This document shows, in pieces, positions 13,101-25,100 of a DNA stretch of 64,000 nt. Made by a program: the position numbers and the translations under genes. Under the pieces are notes generated by a model. That model made no database searches, was not told the origin of the DNA, and saw nothing but the letters and a program-made list of their open reading frames with translations. How positions within the stretch are numbered: position 1 is the stretch's first letter; every line of letters begins with the position of its first letter. The stretch is from Stercorarius parasiticus (taxonomy: Eukaryota > Chordata > Aves > Charadriiformes > Stercorariidae): positions 811,066 through 875,065 of the forward strand of contig VWZL01004368.1 of assembly GCA_013396915.1 (NCBI GenBank), in the 5' to 3' direction.

Positions 13101-16100
13101 AAAACAAGCTGGTGCTATTCAAACTGGTACATTTCACTTTAAAAAGGCAGAAATATTCCTAGATTCCCAACAGATCATAGATTCCACTTGTTTTGGCCAA
13201 ATCTCGGTCCCTTTCTACTTCATGCAATACATGTGAATGTTTTTGTAGTGATACAAATTTTGTTGTTATTCAGTTTTCCTGGTCCCTGAGCACATCTATT
13301 TATTTCCTAGGGTTATGAAAAAAGCATCTTAAGAAAATAACACAAGGGGATGTAGACCGGACATTATGTTTATGAGGTTTCCTAAAGAACAGGACTTGCC
13401 TGGTACAGTCATATGTGGCAAATGTTATGTTACAGGGTATTCTGTGCTCTGTCACCTCATTACCTCATTCAGTAGCAGCTTAGTATTGTTTCTCCATAAC
13501 ATCTAGCTAATGTGATCATAATATGTTTGAAATATTGAAAGAGGATACTATCCTTTTGTTTAAACCAATGATTTCAACAAAATGTTAGTGTATTTCCCAA
13601 AACATCCACTGACAGTCACTATCTGTGAGATAAATTTAGGTTTAATTAAAATATCTAATTCAATTGCGCCATGTGATATTAATAAACTTTTCCCTTGTGT
13701 GCTGTATATACTAAATTGTTATCATATGTATTCCATCCTCAACGTATCCCTGGCAGGATTCTTGTCACTTAAAATCTGCCCTGCTGTCAGAAGGAACCAT
13801 CCATCATTTTACTGGTTTGCTTGGAGCACCCTCCTCTGCTTGGGGTGGGGGTGGGCTACATTTGTTTTGGGCAACTCGAGCACCTCCCACAGCCGTCTTG
13901 CTCTGTCCTAGTGAGGAAGAAAATGCTTGTGAAGTTCAAAGAAGACACAGAGTCTGACTCATGAACAGCGATAGGCTACCTCAAGAGCAGTAATAGGGGA
14001 AAGCCTGAAGTACACAGAGTGAAAGAGCCAGAGGCGTTACACCTAACGAGGTGTAAGAGTGACTGAGCAGGCTGAGGATCGCCTTTTCCTCTTCTTCATA
14101 GCCGCTGTGACTAGTTAGTCTTCTTTCATCTTAGGGAAGTTTTGAACAATTTTTCCTCTGGAACACCAGAGATTTGAAACACCTCTAACTAAAGCACGTT
14201 GGAGCACGTTATACAAGGATACGATGTCTACGGCTGGGTTATAGATCAGGTTCTGAGAGGAAAACCACCAGGAGATTAGGAACTGAGGAGAAGCAAGGAA
14301 ATGGTAGTTTTTGCAGCTGGAGAAAAAAATACCCCTAAGATTTTGAAACGTTGTATTTTCCTTTTTCTTCCTTTCTAATTGCATGAATTTGTGCTGTTTG
14401 GGAGTAGAGTGAGACGTCACACAAAGAGCACCACTTGTAAGAATCTCACTCAACACATTTTTCATGAAAGAAATTAACCAGGGACCCAGTTAATTACTCA
14501 CAGTTCTTGGAAGAAGCTATATTGGCTGCCTTCCTGGTTCCACACATATTGCCTTTATTAGTCGTTATACAGCAAGTGAATCATACATGAGAGAGCTGGT
14601 CTGGCTCTAGTGTTTTGAGATTATCTGGTCCTGTTTAGTGATGTTCCCTAGAGATCCAGATGTCCCCACAGCCCTTCATGACAGTGAAGAAGGAAGAGAA
14701 CTCATCCCAAATGGACTTCTGCTCTCTGTGGCTCATCTCTCTTCTTTGGCTAGGTAGTTTCTCAATCCAAGCAGAGAAAACAGAGATGGAGTGGAGGTTA
14801 ACTGGTCTCCTCATTCATTCAGTGCAGCTGGGATTTAGGCAGGATCATCTGCTCTAAAACCACTGGAGCATTATCAAAACAGGGTAAAAAAGGAGTGTCT
14901 AAGTTTAATTTAGAGAAAGAGAATGACAGACCTCAGATAGCTTAACATTAGTTTATTCTTTTAATTGCCATTGAAAGCAGTTCTAAGGAAAAACCCAGAT
15001 CTATGTGTATGAAAGAGAAAATATAGGCCTGGACATGTGTAATGCTTTGGCATATGACATCACTACTTTCACTCTAGATGAGCAATTTCTGAAGGGTTCT
15101 GGGTAGCTCAGGTTCCTCAAACTATTTTTGAGAATTCAAGGATTTTGTAAAGGGTTCATGACTTAGTGTTGAGAAGCATGTTTTGGGCTACCATGTTCTG
15201 AGAAAGGACCAGTGAATATCTACAGACCCATTCTGCCTTAAAAGGGAATGACAGCATTAACATTTCACACCCTTCTTCTCTCTGATTTTTTCTGTTCTTC
15301 ACTAGTTGCCCGTTTTCTTACCACGATCTCCTCAAAACCGGTATGGCAGCATGTATCATTAAGCCTTCACCAGGCTAAGTAGGAAACATCCCCAGGCTGG
15401 AAAAAAAATTCCAGCCAAGGAGAAGTTTATTTCAGGCCCTGTGGGGACTCATCTTTTTTAATCCGGTAAACTGGATTTGTGAGCCTTCTGAAGAGTTTTC
15501 AAAGGTAGATGTGTGAGGAGCAATCATTTCCTCCAAGGAAACACACAAGGGAGACGCAACTTTTAAATACCTAAAGCACAAGCTCCTGGAGTATACAGAT
15601 GGGCTCAGGGCATCTGGGTAGAGCTAGACTTAAGTGAAATTTTACTGTGAATGAAGGGTTAGATGAAGTATTTACTCATGTCCCGGGATGGGATGTTGCC
15701 CTGTCTCAGGTAGAGACATATTTTAGAGTTGTTTTTCATAGCAGAGATAAAGTACTGAAAAAACAGGATCCAAATTGCCGCTGCTTAGAGTGCTTTTCTG
15801 GCTTGAGTCCACAATGTTAGAAAGAACTCCAAATTAAAAAACAGGTGCACTATGTCCAAAGGCATTTAGGTGCCTAATTGTCTATGAAAACAGTACAAGC
15901 TGTTGAAGATCTTGACAAGCATGATTAATCTTAGGGGGACGCGACATTCTCCTGCATTCTCGCAGCTTCTCCTAAGCCACGACCCAATATTGCTGCTACG
16001 ACCTGTTCCACAGGCGGCTGAATTATCACGCAGATAAGCTATGTGCCAAACATTCTGCGTCAGCGGTGGGATATCATGTTTTGTACTTCCCATTCAAGCA

Positions 16101-19100
16101 AGGTGGCTTTAAATGGGAGTTATCAAGGAGCCACAAGTGGAATACTTATGCGAAGTGACTATAGCTGGGGTGGGTCCAGCCACAGAGACTGGGGAAACTC
16201 AAGACCAGGAGTCAGCCACCAAGGACAGACCAGCCCAAGGCTACAGATGGAAAGTACGCTCAGGAAAACAGAGAAATCAAGGATACCCCAAACCGAAGAG
16301 CAAACCAAGAGCAAGGTCAAGAAATCAAAGAATTTGTACTGACAGTCTTGGATAAAGATGAGTTAGGACTAGAAGAAGATAAAGCAGGTTAGTCAAGAGG
16401 CAGGAACCGCACAAAACCAAAGGGGATGCAAGGCAGTGAAAGCAGTTTGCGAGGTTGCCCCCTGTGCCTGAATCAGAAACATATGCCAGACAGACAGTCA
16501 GGCTTCTCAGGACACTGATGTCCCAGGAAAGCATTGAGCCCAGTTCCTGGCTACAGAGCTTGGCTGCTTAGTCAGGGCCTGAGAGAGGTGTGCCTAACCT
16601 AGTGCAAATGATCAGTTTGTTCATTCGTTGTAGATATGTCAATTTATAAGCAGGGAAAACTTGTATGATGGAATCACCAGATCTCGCAGGTCTACAGCCC
16701 TTTGTGCTCTCCAGGCACTCCTGCCAGATGTCTTCACAGATCGAGACAAGCTCTGTGTTCAGTGCTGCAGAACAGAACAGAGTTTCTGTAACGGTGGTGA
16801 CAAAGATATGGTCCTTGCTGTGAAGATGGGCACCAGTTGTTTGTGTTTCGTCTCAGTGTGAGACAAAAGAAATGGATTACAGTCATTCCTGAAACGTGGC
16901 CACATCAGAAGTAGAATGCAGTCATGAAATCTGTAGATTAAAAGTAGGTATATGCTTCAACAGCTTGCTGAATTATGAGCTCTGTAATTGCCAGGGGACA
17001 TTAAAAGGTTAGTCTGTTAGTTTAAGCACAGCACACAATAGAAGTCACGCTGGAGGAAAGATGCAGTGACACCAATACGACTGTGCTTTAAACTGGTATT
17101 TCTAGGTAATTGCTATATCTGAAGCATATAACTATTTTAGTTTTAAAAATCAAAACAAAACCCGCACAACTAACTAAAGTATTTTGAATGGCAAAAAATT
17201 CTGGTTGTAGATAAGAGCAAAGAATAAACATGCTATGTATTTTCTATGGCAAATCAACCCCCTTTGCAGTTCTCATTAACCAAATTGTAAAAAAAAGAAG
17301 TCTCAGTCAGCCTTGCTACTATATATGTGGAAGGAACATGTGTGAAAAACAAACTTTGATCAAATAGAAAATGTAACATTCCTGTTTTAAACATAAGGCA
17401 TGTAATGAGAAAATAAAAATTATTTATGAAGTCAAACGACTTTTAAATCTTTAAATTCCCCACATACCTTCTAGGATTATAGTAACCTGTGGAAGGTCAT
17501 TATAGTTATAAGGGAAAAGATTAAATAAGCACTTAAGCAGACATAAATAAAATGGACAGGTTAAAAGCTATTAAATTGAACAAGACTAGAGGGAAACCTA
17601 ATCAGTGCTGTAAAGGAATCCAAACTAACACAGAAGGAAACAAACACAATGTTGAGAATGGCTAATGGGAAGTAGCAGCTCTGGAAGGACAAAATCTTAT
17701 GAACTCCCAAGTCATCTGTACCACAGAAAGTTCCTGGGTTATAAGGAGGAGCACAAAGAATTTATTACAGGGAAACTTCTGTATCGAGTGCAGAGCTTTT
17801 CCCCAAAATAACACAAAGCAGGAGACAAAATTTGGATAGAGATGATAAGATAATACGGTTGAAAACTAGTAACTGGATGGAGGCCTAAGGGAACAGCCTG
17901 CTGTGGTGTTTGCTTTGACAGCCGCTCAGCAGGGGAGCCGTACCCCTTCCTCCGACACACCTCTGTCTGTAGAGGGAGGAAAAAGGGGACGCTGAAAAAA
18001 GGGGTTGAAACTGGAGCATGATTCAAGAGTAAGCACTCTTCCTAGGAAAAAGTCAGGGTGAAGGAAGGCACCACCTTCTGACTTAGGGAATATTGAAAGA
18101 CAATCAGCCGGTCACTTGGATCAGGAAGGTGCGCGAAGAAATATGCCCGCTGTAGAGGTGGGGGTGGATGGGTGATGGAGATGCAGTGGCTGCTGTGCCT
18201 GTTGGGCCGTGGCTAGAAATGTAGCTTGATCTCTAAAGCAGTGATTTCATTTCTCCCAGGAAAATAAATAGGCAATATGTGAAGGAAAAAAAGGAAACAG
18301 GTTTTTTTTTAGTTACTCTTGTGTTCTAGAGGTGTAGCTCCACTGAATTCACCGAGGGACGTTTTTGCTAATAGAGCTTTTCAAATGAGGGATGGATTAT
18401 ACCGCAAGTATGAATATTTCTAAATATGTCTGGTTTTATATATTTCTCAATATTTCTATTTTTATTTTTCTGACTTTTGCCTGAACAAAAAAAAAATAAA
18501 CAAAAGCATTTGTTTTAACTAGTTCTGTATGCCCCAAAGAGGCAAAAGTATGCATGCTTTCTAGAGAAGGACAAATAATGTACAATTTTGCGGGGAAAAA
18601 AAAATTAAATACAGAATCAATTAAAAAACTTATGGAGGTTACCATTTGAAAATGTACATGTCATGCAAAGGTATCTCTGCAATTCCCTTCTCTGTTTCAA
18701 GTGCTACAGTCTGCCAAACTTGGATAAATGTTGACTTTTAATGGCACCTGATGTACCAACAGGCATTGCCATTACTTAACTCAACAGCATCAGTTAAATG
18801 CAGGTCACTGCACTAATTAAGAGTGCATAACTGATCATTTTGTTCTCCCTAATTTTAATAAGTAATTTTGCCAACATGTTTACTGGAAATATTACAACAT
18901 CTTCCTGCACTGAGAAAACCCAAAGGGCCTATTTATCTGGTTCAGCTGTATTCTTGTTTAAACAGAGGGTCATACTGAAACCAAAGGATTGCCATTTTGC
19001 CCAGAAGACAGGTCTAAGATTTGACTTAAGACTACAGCACATCTGTGGGAGGGACAATCCTTTTCCATAGGCCACGTAAGTCATCCTGAGCGAAAAGAAC

Positions 19101-19440
19101 ACCAACATCAAAGTTGCACTGAGGAATGACAATCACAGCCGCTACAACTTAATAACCCTAGATTCAGGAAGAGGAGGCTTAGCATCCTGATTTTATTTTC
19201 TGGGCATGCCATGATTTGACGTGTAGTTAACCAAGACAGGGCCAGGAACCCAAACAGCGTAAGAAAAGCAAACTAAACTCGGGCAAAGAATGCTTTGTCC
19301 TACCTCAGATTTAGCCCTCAGGTGATCAGGCGCTGCATGCTTTTAATTTTACCGGCTAGGGGTATTTTTTAAAATGTTCGGAGAACAAACGGGGCTGAAA
19401 TATTGAGCGTGACACAAAATGTCATGAGCGCTTAAAGTTG
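10131..19440. other. Intergenic sequence between LINE fossil and GREM2 CpG island
   Basis: I see no supportable gene, RNA gene or clear repeat here. It is AT-rich, with scattered A and T runs. A purine-rich section at about 16110-16360 is open in two overlapping + frames (99 and 80 residues, rich in Lys, Arg, Gln and Glu). Neither frame resembles a known protein, and the sharing of the same bases argues against coding. Distal enhancers of GREM2 could lie here, but nothing in the sequence identifies one directly. Confidence 0.55.
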
Positions 19441-19561
19441 CGGGTCCTGCGGCCAAAGGAGGAAGATGCGAAGGGAAAGGAGAGCGTGTTTTGTCAGACA
19501 CGGGGTGAGAATGTCCCCGCATAAACAAAAGCCTCGGGATTGGACGTCGTATTAGGGAAAA

Positions 19562-19602
19562 GGCGGGGGGGTGGGGGGAGAAGAAGAGAAAAGGAGCGGG
19601 GG
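19562..19602 (+). promoter_or_regulatory. G-rich tract, possible G-quadruplex
   Basis: At the upstream edge of the CpG island a run of seven or more G is followed by T, six G, a purine-rich linker and a later run of five G. That gives several G-tracts of three or more within about 40 bases on the + strand, enough for a potential G-quadruplex. Such tracts are common near CpG-island promoters. Confidence 0.5.
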
Positions 19603-19698
19603 TTTAGATCTGCCCACCACCAGGTTGCGGGGCCGCCGGCGGGCAGGGAGGAGCGGAGCGGCGGGCGAGCGGAGCGTGTGGAGCGGCGGAGGGGAGGC

Positions 19699-19704
19699 GG
19701 GCGG
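19699..19704 (+). promoter_or_regulatory. GC box (SP1-type site)
   Basis: GGGCGG lies inside the longer stretch GGCGGGCGGGC. It matches the SP/KLF-family core and sits about 45 bases upstream of the CCAAT box, a common arrangement in TATA-less CpG-island promoters. In sequence this GC-rich such matches also arise by chance. Confidence 0.5.
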
Positions 19705-19743
19705 GCTGGCGTGGGCTGCTCTGGGCTGTTTGGGCCACCGGAG

Positions 19744-19748
19744 CCAAT
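19744..19748 (+). promoter_or_regulatory. CCAAT box
   Basis: GAGCCAATCG matches the extended NF-Y consensus (RRCCAATCR) at every flanking position, which is better than a bare CCAAT. NF-Y sites usually lie about 60-100 bases upstream of the start site. This would place GREM2 transcription initiation at roughly 19805-19850, just before the assembly gap. Confidence 0.6.
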
Positions 19749-19804
19749 CGAAAGCTGGGGCTTGATCCTCTCGGCGGGCAGTGGCTGCGCCCAGCCAGTG
19801 CCGA

Positions 19805-20210
19805 GCTCCCCCTCCGCCGCCGGGACCGGCAAAGCCGCCCCGCTCCCTCCACGCACCGCTTTCCCCCCCCACCCGNNNNNNNNNNNNNNNNNNNNNNNNN
19901 NNNNNNNNNNNNNNNNNNNNNNNNNNNNNNNNNNNNNNNNNNNNNNNNNNNNNNNNNNNNNNNNNNNNNNNNNNNNNNNNNNNNNNNNNNNNNNNNNNNN
20001 NNNNNNNNNNNNNNNNNNNNNNNNNNNNNNNNNNNNNNNNNNNNNNNNNNNNNNNNNNNNNNNNNNNNNNNNNNNNNNNNNNNNNNNNNNNNNNNNNNNN
20101 NNNNNNNNNNNNNNNNNNNNNNNNNNNNNNNNNNNNNNNNNNNNNNNNNNNNNNNNNNNNNNNNNNNNNNNNNNNNNNNNNNNNNNNNNNNNNNNNNNNN
20201 NNNNNNNNNN
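19805..20210 (+). other. GREM2: Inferred position of GREM2 non-coding exon 1
   Basis: The coding exon begins with a splice acceptor one base before the ATG, so essentially the whole 5' UTR must come from an upstream exon. The CpG island and CCAAT box place its start shortly before the gap. No convincing donor (GTAAGT or GTGAGT type) is seen in the first bases after the gap, so the exon 1 donor is probably hidden inside the missing sequence. The limits given are a search interval, not an observed exon. Confidence 0.35.
19876..20210. other. Assembly gap, 335 N
   Basis: A continuous run of unknown bases lies in the core of the CpG island. The known base run just before it is C-rich and the whole flank is extremely GC-rich, the typical context for sequencing dropout. 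The true length may differ from 335. Open frames that read through it on either strand are artefacts. Confidence 0.99.
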
Positions 20211-20357
20211 GGGATTAATCTCCTGCTTGAAACCTGTGCCCCTTTGTACCTTTCTTTCTTTGCTTTGAGTTAATGATGGTTTGTGATTATGAAACCCCAC
20301 GAGGGATCAGCTCCAAGAGCGAATAGCATTATTTGAAGTCATGAGTTGGAAAAAAAA

Positions 20358-20375
20358 ATATATATATATATATAT
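20358..20375. repeat. (AT)9 microsatellite after an A-tract
   Basis: A run of A is followed by nine AT units and then by CATATACATACA. It lies about 150 bases downstream of the CpG-island gap. It is a simple, probably length-variable repeat. Confidence 0.9.
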
Positions 20376-21194
20376 GCATATACATACACTGTTTTTTTTC
20401 CCCTTGCAAATGAGGATTATAATAATACAAACCCATGGCTGTCTCACAAGGAGCTCCTGCTTGAATTTCTGCTAAAGCTAAGGAAATATTTGCGCTTTCA
20501 CAGGTCTTGCAGAATTGGAGTCACAGGTCTTATAAAAAAATTGCATTGGCATTTGGCTGAACAACTCTTATTTTTAGCACGCTATTGTGAAAGTGGTTAT
20601 ATAACTTTCGGTGGGTTTTTGAGGGCAAAATTAAGAGCTCATAACAACTTCAACCTCTTTTTTCTCTGAAAGAGGAGAAATAAACTGAATGAAATCCCGA
20701 TAAGTAGCGTCAGGTGAACTTCAGCCTGACAAATGACTGCAGCAGAGATTCCCTAAGGAAAAGCCCCAGGTTAAGAATCCCACAGTCCTCCCGAGAATCA
20801 CGAAGCAGCAGGTGCAAGACCAAGCAATGTCTGTGCAGAGCCCTAATTAGCAAGCTGGTTATCAGGCCGCTTCAAGGCTATTTCTTGCTAAACCAGGGAG
20901 GAATCAACATTGGGTCACAGTCTTGTCTTCCCACCACTGCCAATACAATACAGATACTGTGTTCCCTTGGGGGGTTAGTTTGTTGCCTGAACTCCAAGAA
21001 GTACATGCCTCTGGAAATACTTGCTTAGGATGCCTGATGTATTTTAATGCAGATGCTTTGCTTGCTAAACTCGGTGCGTAGTTCTCCGGCTTGCCTTTCC
21101 TCATCTCTTTCCAAAAGTTAAGAAGGAATAATAATAGTCTAAGATTTTAAAGAAAGGCTCTGAGAAGAACAATTGAATAAAAGTAAGGAACAGC

Positions 21195-21300
21195 AATCTG
21201 GGTATTACTGAGAGCCAGGACATGAGGGTTCCGTCTCAGTATTCAGGCTCTGAGCAAGGGACCTCTCTCTCTCATTTTTGTTGCATGGTCCTCATGAACT
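21195..21300 (+). mobile_element. MIR/CORE-like SINE fossil (possible)
   Basis: The order GAGAGCCAGGACATGAGGGTTCC, then CAGGCTCTGAGCAAGGGACCTCTCTCTCTC, then a T-rich stretch resembles the tRNA-derived head and central core of MIR-type SINEs (CAGGA...GGGTTC...GGGCAAGTCACTTAACCTCTCT). Similarity is patchy and old, and no flanking target duplication is evident. A chance resemblance is possible. Confidence 0.35.
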
Positions 21301-22028
21301 GCCATCATCCCAGACGTGCAGTGAAGTCCTAAATTCTAAACATTTGTGTGTGATTACTGTGAAGCTGAAGAGAGCAGACCGATTTGCTAAATCTCTGCTG
21401 TAGGATGAGTGAGAAACCTAGCGGGTAGAATTTTGCCTTCTTGTGTCTCTTGGAGCCCACTGATCTTGCAGAACTCTTGTGCACAGGGAGGAGGTACATC
21501 TGGTGACAGCGAGGTTTGCTCAGCCTTCCATTGCAGCATGATAAGTAGGCGAAAGATGTGTCAGTGAAAAGCATCAGTAAGACCTCTGAAAGGGTGCCGC
21601 AAAAATAAACGCCATTAACCCTAGATTTTGAGCTCATTGGTTTAGCTGACCTATTTGCTTTTTATTTATCTTTCGAATAGACTGTGCTGTCATGCAACAT
21701 GACTTTCAATGTGAAACGGAACAAAGGTATGAGAAGTTGAAGAATAAAACTCAGGAGATTTTTGTTTCTTTCCGTAGTATCAGGTGAGGGTAAAAATTCG
21801 TATCTGAATTGCCAACTGAACTATATTGATAAATCTTGTCCTTTGGAAAATGCTTGGTTTCAGTCACCATTTGTCAATGCTTGTGAAAGCGTAAATCAAG
21901 TAGATCCAGATCATCCTTTTCTGTAATAAATAGTTTAGTCCTGCTTTGGTTTTGCGTGATAAATTTGGTAACTGGTAAATTCCAACTGCTCAATTTCATA
22001 GTTCTCCACACACTACTACTGAATTCAC

Positions 22029-22133
22029 ATTGCAATAATTCTAGTTCAAGCATCAGAAACTGGTAAATTCCAATTTGGAATTCAAAAACTGGAATTTACC
22101 GGTTTCTGATGCTTGAGCTAGAATTATTTCAAT
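22029..22133. repeat. Inverted repeat, 44-bp arms, 17-bp loop
   Basis: Arm 1 (22029-22072) and arm 2 (22090-22133) are reverse complements at 41 of 44 positions, separated by 17 bases. Two of the three differences are T opposite G in the + strand, so in RNA read from the + strand (the GREM2 pre-mRNA direction) they become U-G wobbles and only one position is unpaired. Part of arm 1 (22058-22073) also occurs as an identical 16-base direct copy at 21970-21985. The nine bases after it (21984-21992) are the reverse complement of 22133-22141, so the rearrangement is larger than a simple hairpin. It could be a foldback element remnant or a template-switch inverted duplication. It could also give a long intronic RNA hairpin, but I do not recognise a known microRNA in it. 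Confidence 0.9.
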
Positions 22134-25100
22134 GAGCAGTTCAAGTCAGTGTGCAGATTTACTGACATCCGAAGAGTCTCTTCAAGAGCAGCACAAAAAG
22201 GTCTTTGACTTTGTTCTCACAGATGCTCGTGGGTGTGGTTGTGCATTTGTATTAGCGTTGTCATTCGTGTCGGGAGTGTACTTTTGACGCCAGTCTTCCA
22301 GTTGTTCCCACTTTACTGTCCATCTCCATATACCTCATGGTTTGCCAGCTGGATTCCTTTAGGATGAATCTAAACTAGAAGATGTGCTTGAGTCATTGCT
22401 AGAAATTCAGTGCATGTGACCAGACCAGAGCTAGCCTGAAGTAAAACCCTATGAAATGCGTACAGTGTTGATAGAAAGTCTTCCATCCTTAAGTGTTTTG
22501 CTCCGTATGTCTGTTTGGCTGTGCTACCTGCTAACACAGACCTGATCCATTTGCAGCCCGCTCATACGGATGCACCGTGCAGTCTGAAGGAGACACCAGC
22601 TGTTTTTCCCAGGGGTGTGGTCTAGTCCCTGCTTCTTGCACCATTGCCCACACGCACATATGTTACCGGGAAGCTCCTTCTGGCTCAGCAGGAGAGCACA
22701 ACCCTGAAACAAACCATGGCTGCCATACTTGTATATACACACGCTGATGTTCCTTCAGTTCTAAAAGATGATGGCTATTTTACTTTATTTTATAGTCTGG
22801 CATGTGATAGCAGACTACTTTTTGAGTGTGAACTTTGGATAATGCAGCCTTGTACTTGTCTGGTGAATGTGAACACTGCAGTTGCGTTTAGGAAAGGACT
22901 GCTGCTGCTTCTTCATGGTTGTTTGCCTGTCACCGGCTGTAGCCCTTCTGCGTATAAAGGTTCACGGGGCTGTGTTTATGTTCCTCATCGCATTTGGGAG
23001 TGGTGAGAAATGTTGGCTTGAAACTGAAAAACTGTCATTTAGAAATGCTGCCCTGTGTTTTGTGGGTGCAGCATCTTGGTTGACTACGTTTCCCATAGCG
23101 CACCAAAAGTATTGCTTTGGAGGAAGAAGGTGCTGCCTGTGGTGGCATTTCTGGGTCCCAGCCCATGATGGGAAACATCCTCTGGCTCTGGAGTCCAGTT
23201 GCCCCAAGCAGGTGGGAATGTGTGATGCCCAGGGAGATGTTTAGAAAGATCCACTTAAAATTTAAAGCTTCTGCTTAAAAAAAATGCTAAAACATTTTTT
23301 TTCCACTGAAAACTTTTCAGTTTTCTGTTGTTTGGTGATTTGGCTGACTTTTTGCACTTTCTTGTTTTTCTTTAGTTTGCTTCTTTTGTGAAAATTATTT
23401 TAAATTGAACGATGATTTTGTCAATTATAAACCATTATCTTTTGTATGAAAGCGTTTCTAACTAGAAAATACATTGTGGGAGCAATTAGGGATCAAATCC
23501 TTCTCAGTCAGTAACAGAGGACGGTCGTCATTGCTGCAAAAATCGGGCTTCTTACTGAGACTTCAGTTTTACACACATTTTCACAGGGATCGTGATGGAA
23601 ATCATAGGGCTGTGTGTGTATAGCATGAATGATATGAAGCTCCTTCTTGTTCTGGATCACTGTGACTGCTCCAAGACTGCTTTTAGAAGGAAGAAAACGT
23701 TGTGCTATTTGGAACAACAGGAACTGAAAAACAAAAGAGCTTTTTCTTCTCAGATGACTGTATTTCTGTTGCTAGAGGTTGTCTACTCCAAACCTCATTC
23801 CGATGCATAGCCGCTCTGTGGGGTGAAGTGTAGATTTTAACATGAGTTGATCTGATTACGGATATGTCACTTGAAACCATGCTATTTCTTGTTCTCAGCG
23901 CATTAAGACTTTTATTACCATTTTTTTAAGAAGATTTTTTGAAGCCTGATTCAGAAAGGGAAACAGGCCATAAGAATCTGTCTTGCTCCAGGTCGTCAAA
24001 ACAGAGGGCAATCTGTCTTTCAATATCCGGAGTGATGCAATCGTGGCAACTTCAGTTGTAACCTGTCTTTGTCAAAAAGTCATCTTACAGCATCCACTTT
24101 TCACATTCATTTTTTTTCTTCTGGGCATAACCATGCTTATCTATGAGATTCTGTATATTTTTTTTTCCTGTTGTTACAGTCTACATAATATCTGTAAGAG
24201 TTATAGCAGCATATTTTAGATTAGTCATAAAATTAAGGGGGATTTAGTAAGGTCAGTTTTTCGTAGAGGCTGTCCTGCCATGTAGAATTAACGTATGTGG
24301 TATATAGAAATATGTGTTCTACTGTCTTTACTACAAGCTTCTTTATAGAAAGAAAAAGGTAAATTGATCTCTCATTCCAGACAGTTTTAAAGTCATTATT
24401 CTTTAGGAAGAGAGTATTTTAAGAAACCATAATTTGTAATGAAACTAAGAGGAAATTAAAACCGTGATACATTCAAATACAAAAAGTCTCATAAAGATTA
24501 CATTTCTGCCTATTTTGTGTTAAGGAAGTGGGAGAAGTAAAGTACACTGGGAAAGGAAAATATATTATTTACCCTCCAAATTTCATTTTGGAACCAGTTT
24601 TTATTGAGTGTGTTGGGCAATGCACAAATACACCACCAGACTGTGGATTTAACAGCAATAAATCTTAAAAATTTCCCAAATTTTTAACTTCTCTTACAAC
24701 TTGGAAACAGCATTAGTACAACTCATGCAGAGTGCGTTGTTGACCTTGTCTTGTACAAACACTTGCTAGAGTTGGAAAACTGCATTGAGCTGGTGCTACA
24801 AGAGAACTAGCTGCCCTCCTTCATGTGTGCGCAGTTTTGTTGTGGGTTGCAGCCATGTCTAGTCTATTCTTTTGCTCTGCTTACGTGCTATTACGGTAAT
24901 GCTAAATAGCCTGATATTCTACAGTAGTGCTAACAAAAAAAAATAAACAGCATTGTGGAAATTCTGCATGACCATTTCTGGCATGAAGCAGCAGTTTTTT
25001 CCTGGTGCAAATCTCAGACCTAATCTCACTTCCAGTGAGGCCAAAACACTAGTTCGGCTTAGAGTTGAGTGAGATCCTTCCCATAAATCTGGCCAGTCTC

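Larger units (their letters stand above)
19540..20210 (+). promoter_or_regulatory. GREM2: CpG island, probable GREM2 promoter
   Basis: Sequence switches abruptly from AT-rich to very GC- and CpG-rich at about 19540, and known bases stay so up to the gap at 19876. Normal AT-rich sequence resumes at 20211. This is the only strong CpG island in the window and it lies upstream of the GREM2 coding exon in the correct orientation. Vertebrate GREM2 genes have a separate non-coding first exon, so this is the natural place for promoter and exon 1. No TATA box is visible; a GC box (19699-19704) and a CCAAT box (19744-19748) are. The assignment to GREM2 is inference from position, as no transcript evidence is available here. 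Confidence 0.75.

Noticed and set aside
16043..16355. Two overlapping + frames rich in Lys, Arg, Glu and Gln
   Set aside because: Both use the same purine-rich bases in different frames, which indicates composition rather than coding. No known protein is recognised.
19494..20300. Long open frames on both strands across the CpG island (up to 268 residues)
   Set aside because: Most of the length is unknown bases, and the rest is GC-rich sequence where stops are rare. There is no family resemblance.
12841..20365. The string TCATGAGTTGG plus an A-tract occurring at about 12845 and again at about 20339
   Set aside because: The shared part is about a dozen informative bases followed by poly-A, and no similarity extends on either side, so a repeat family is not supported.
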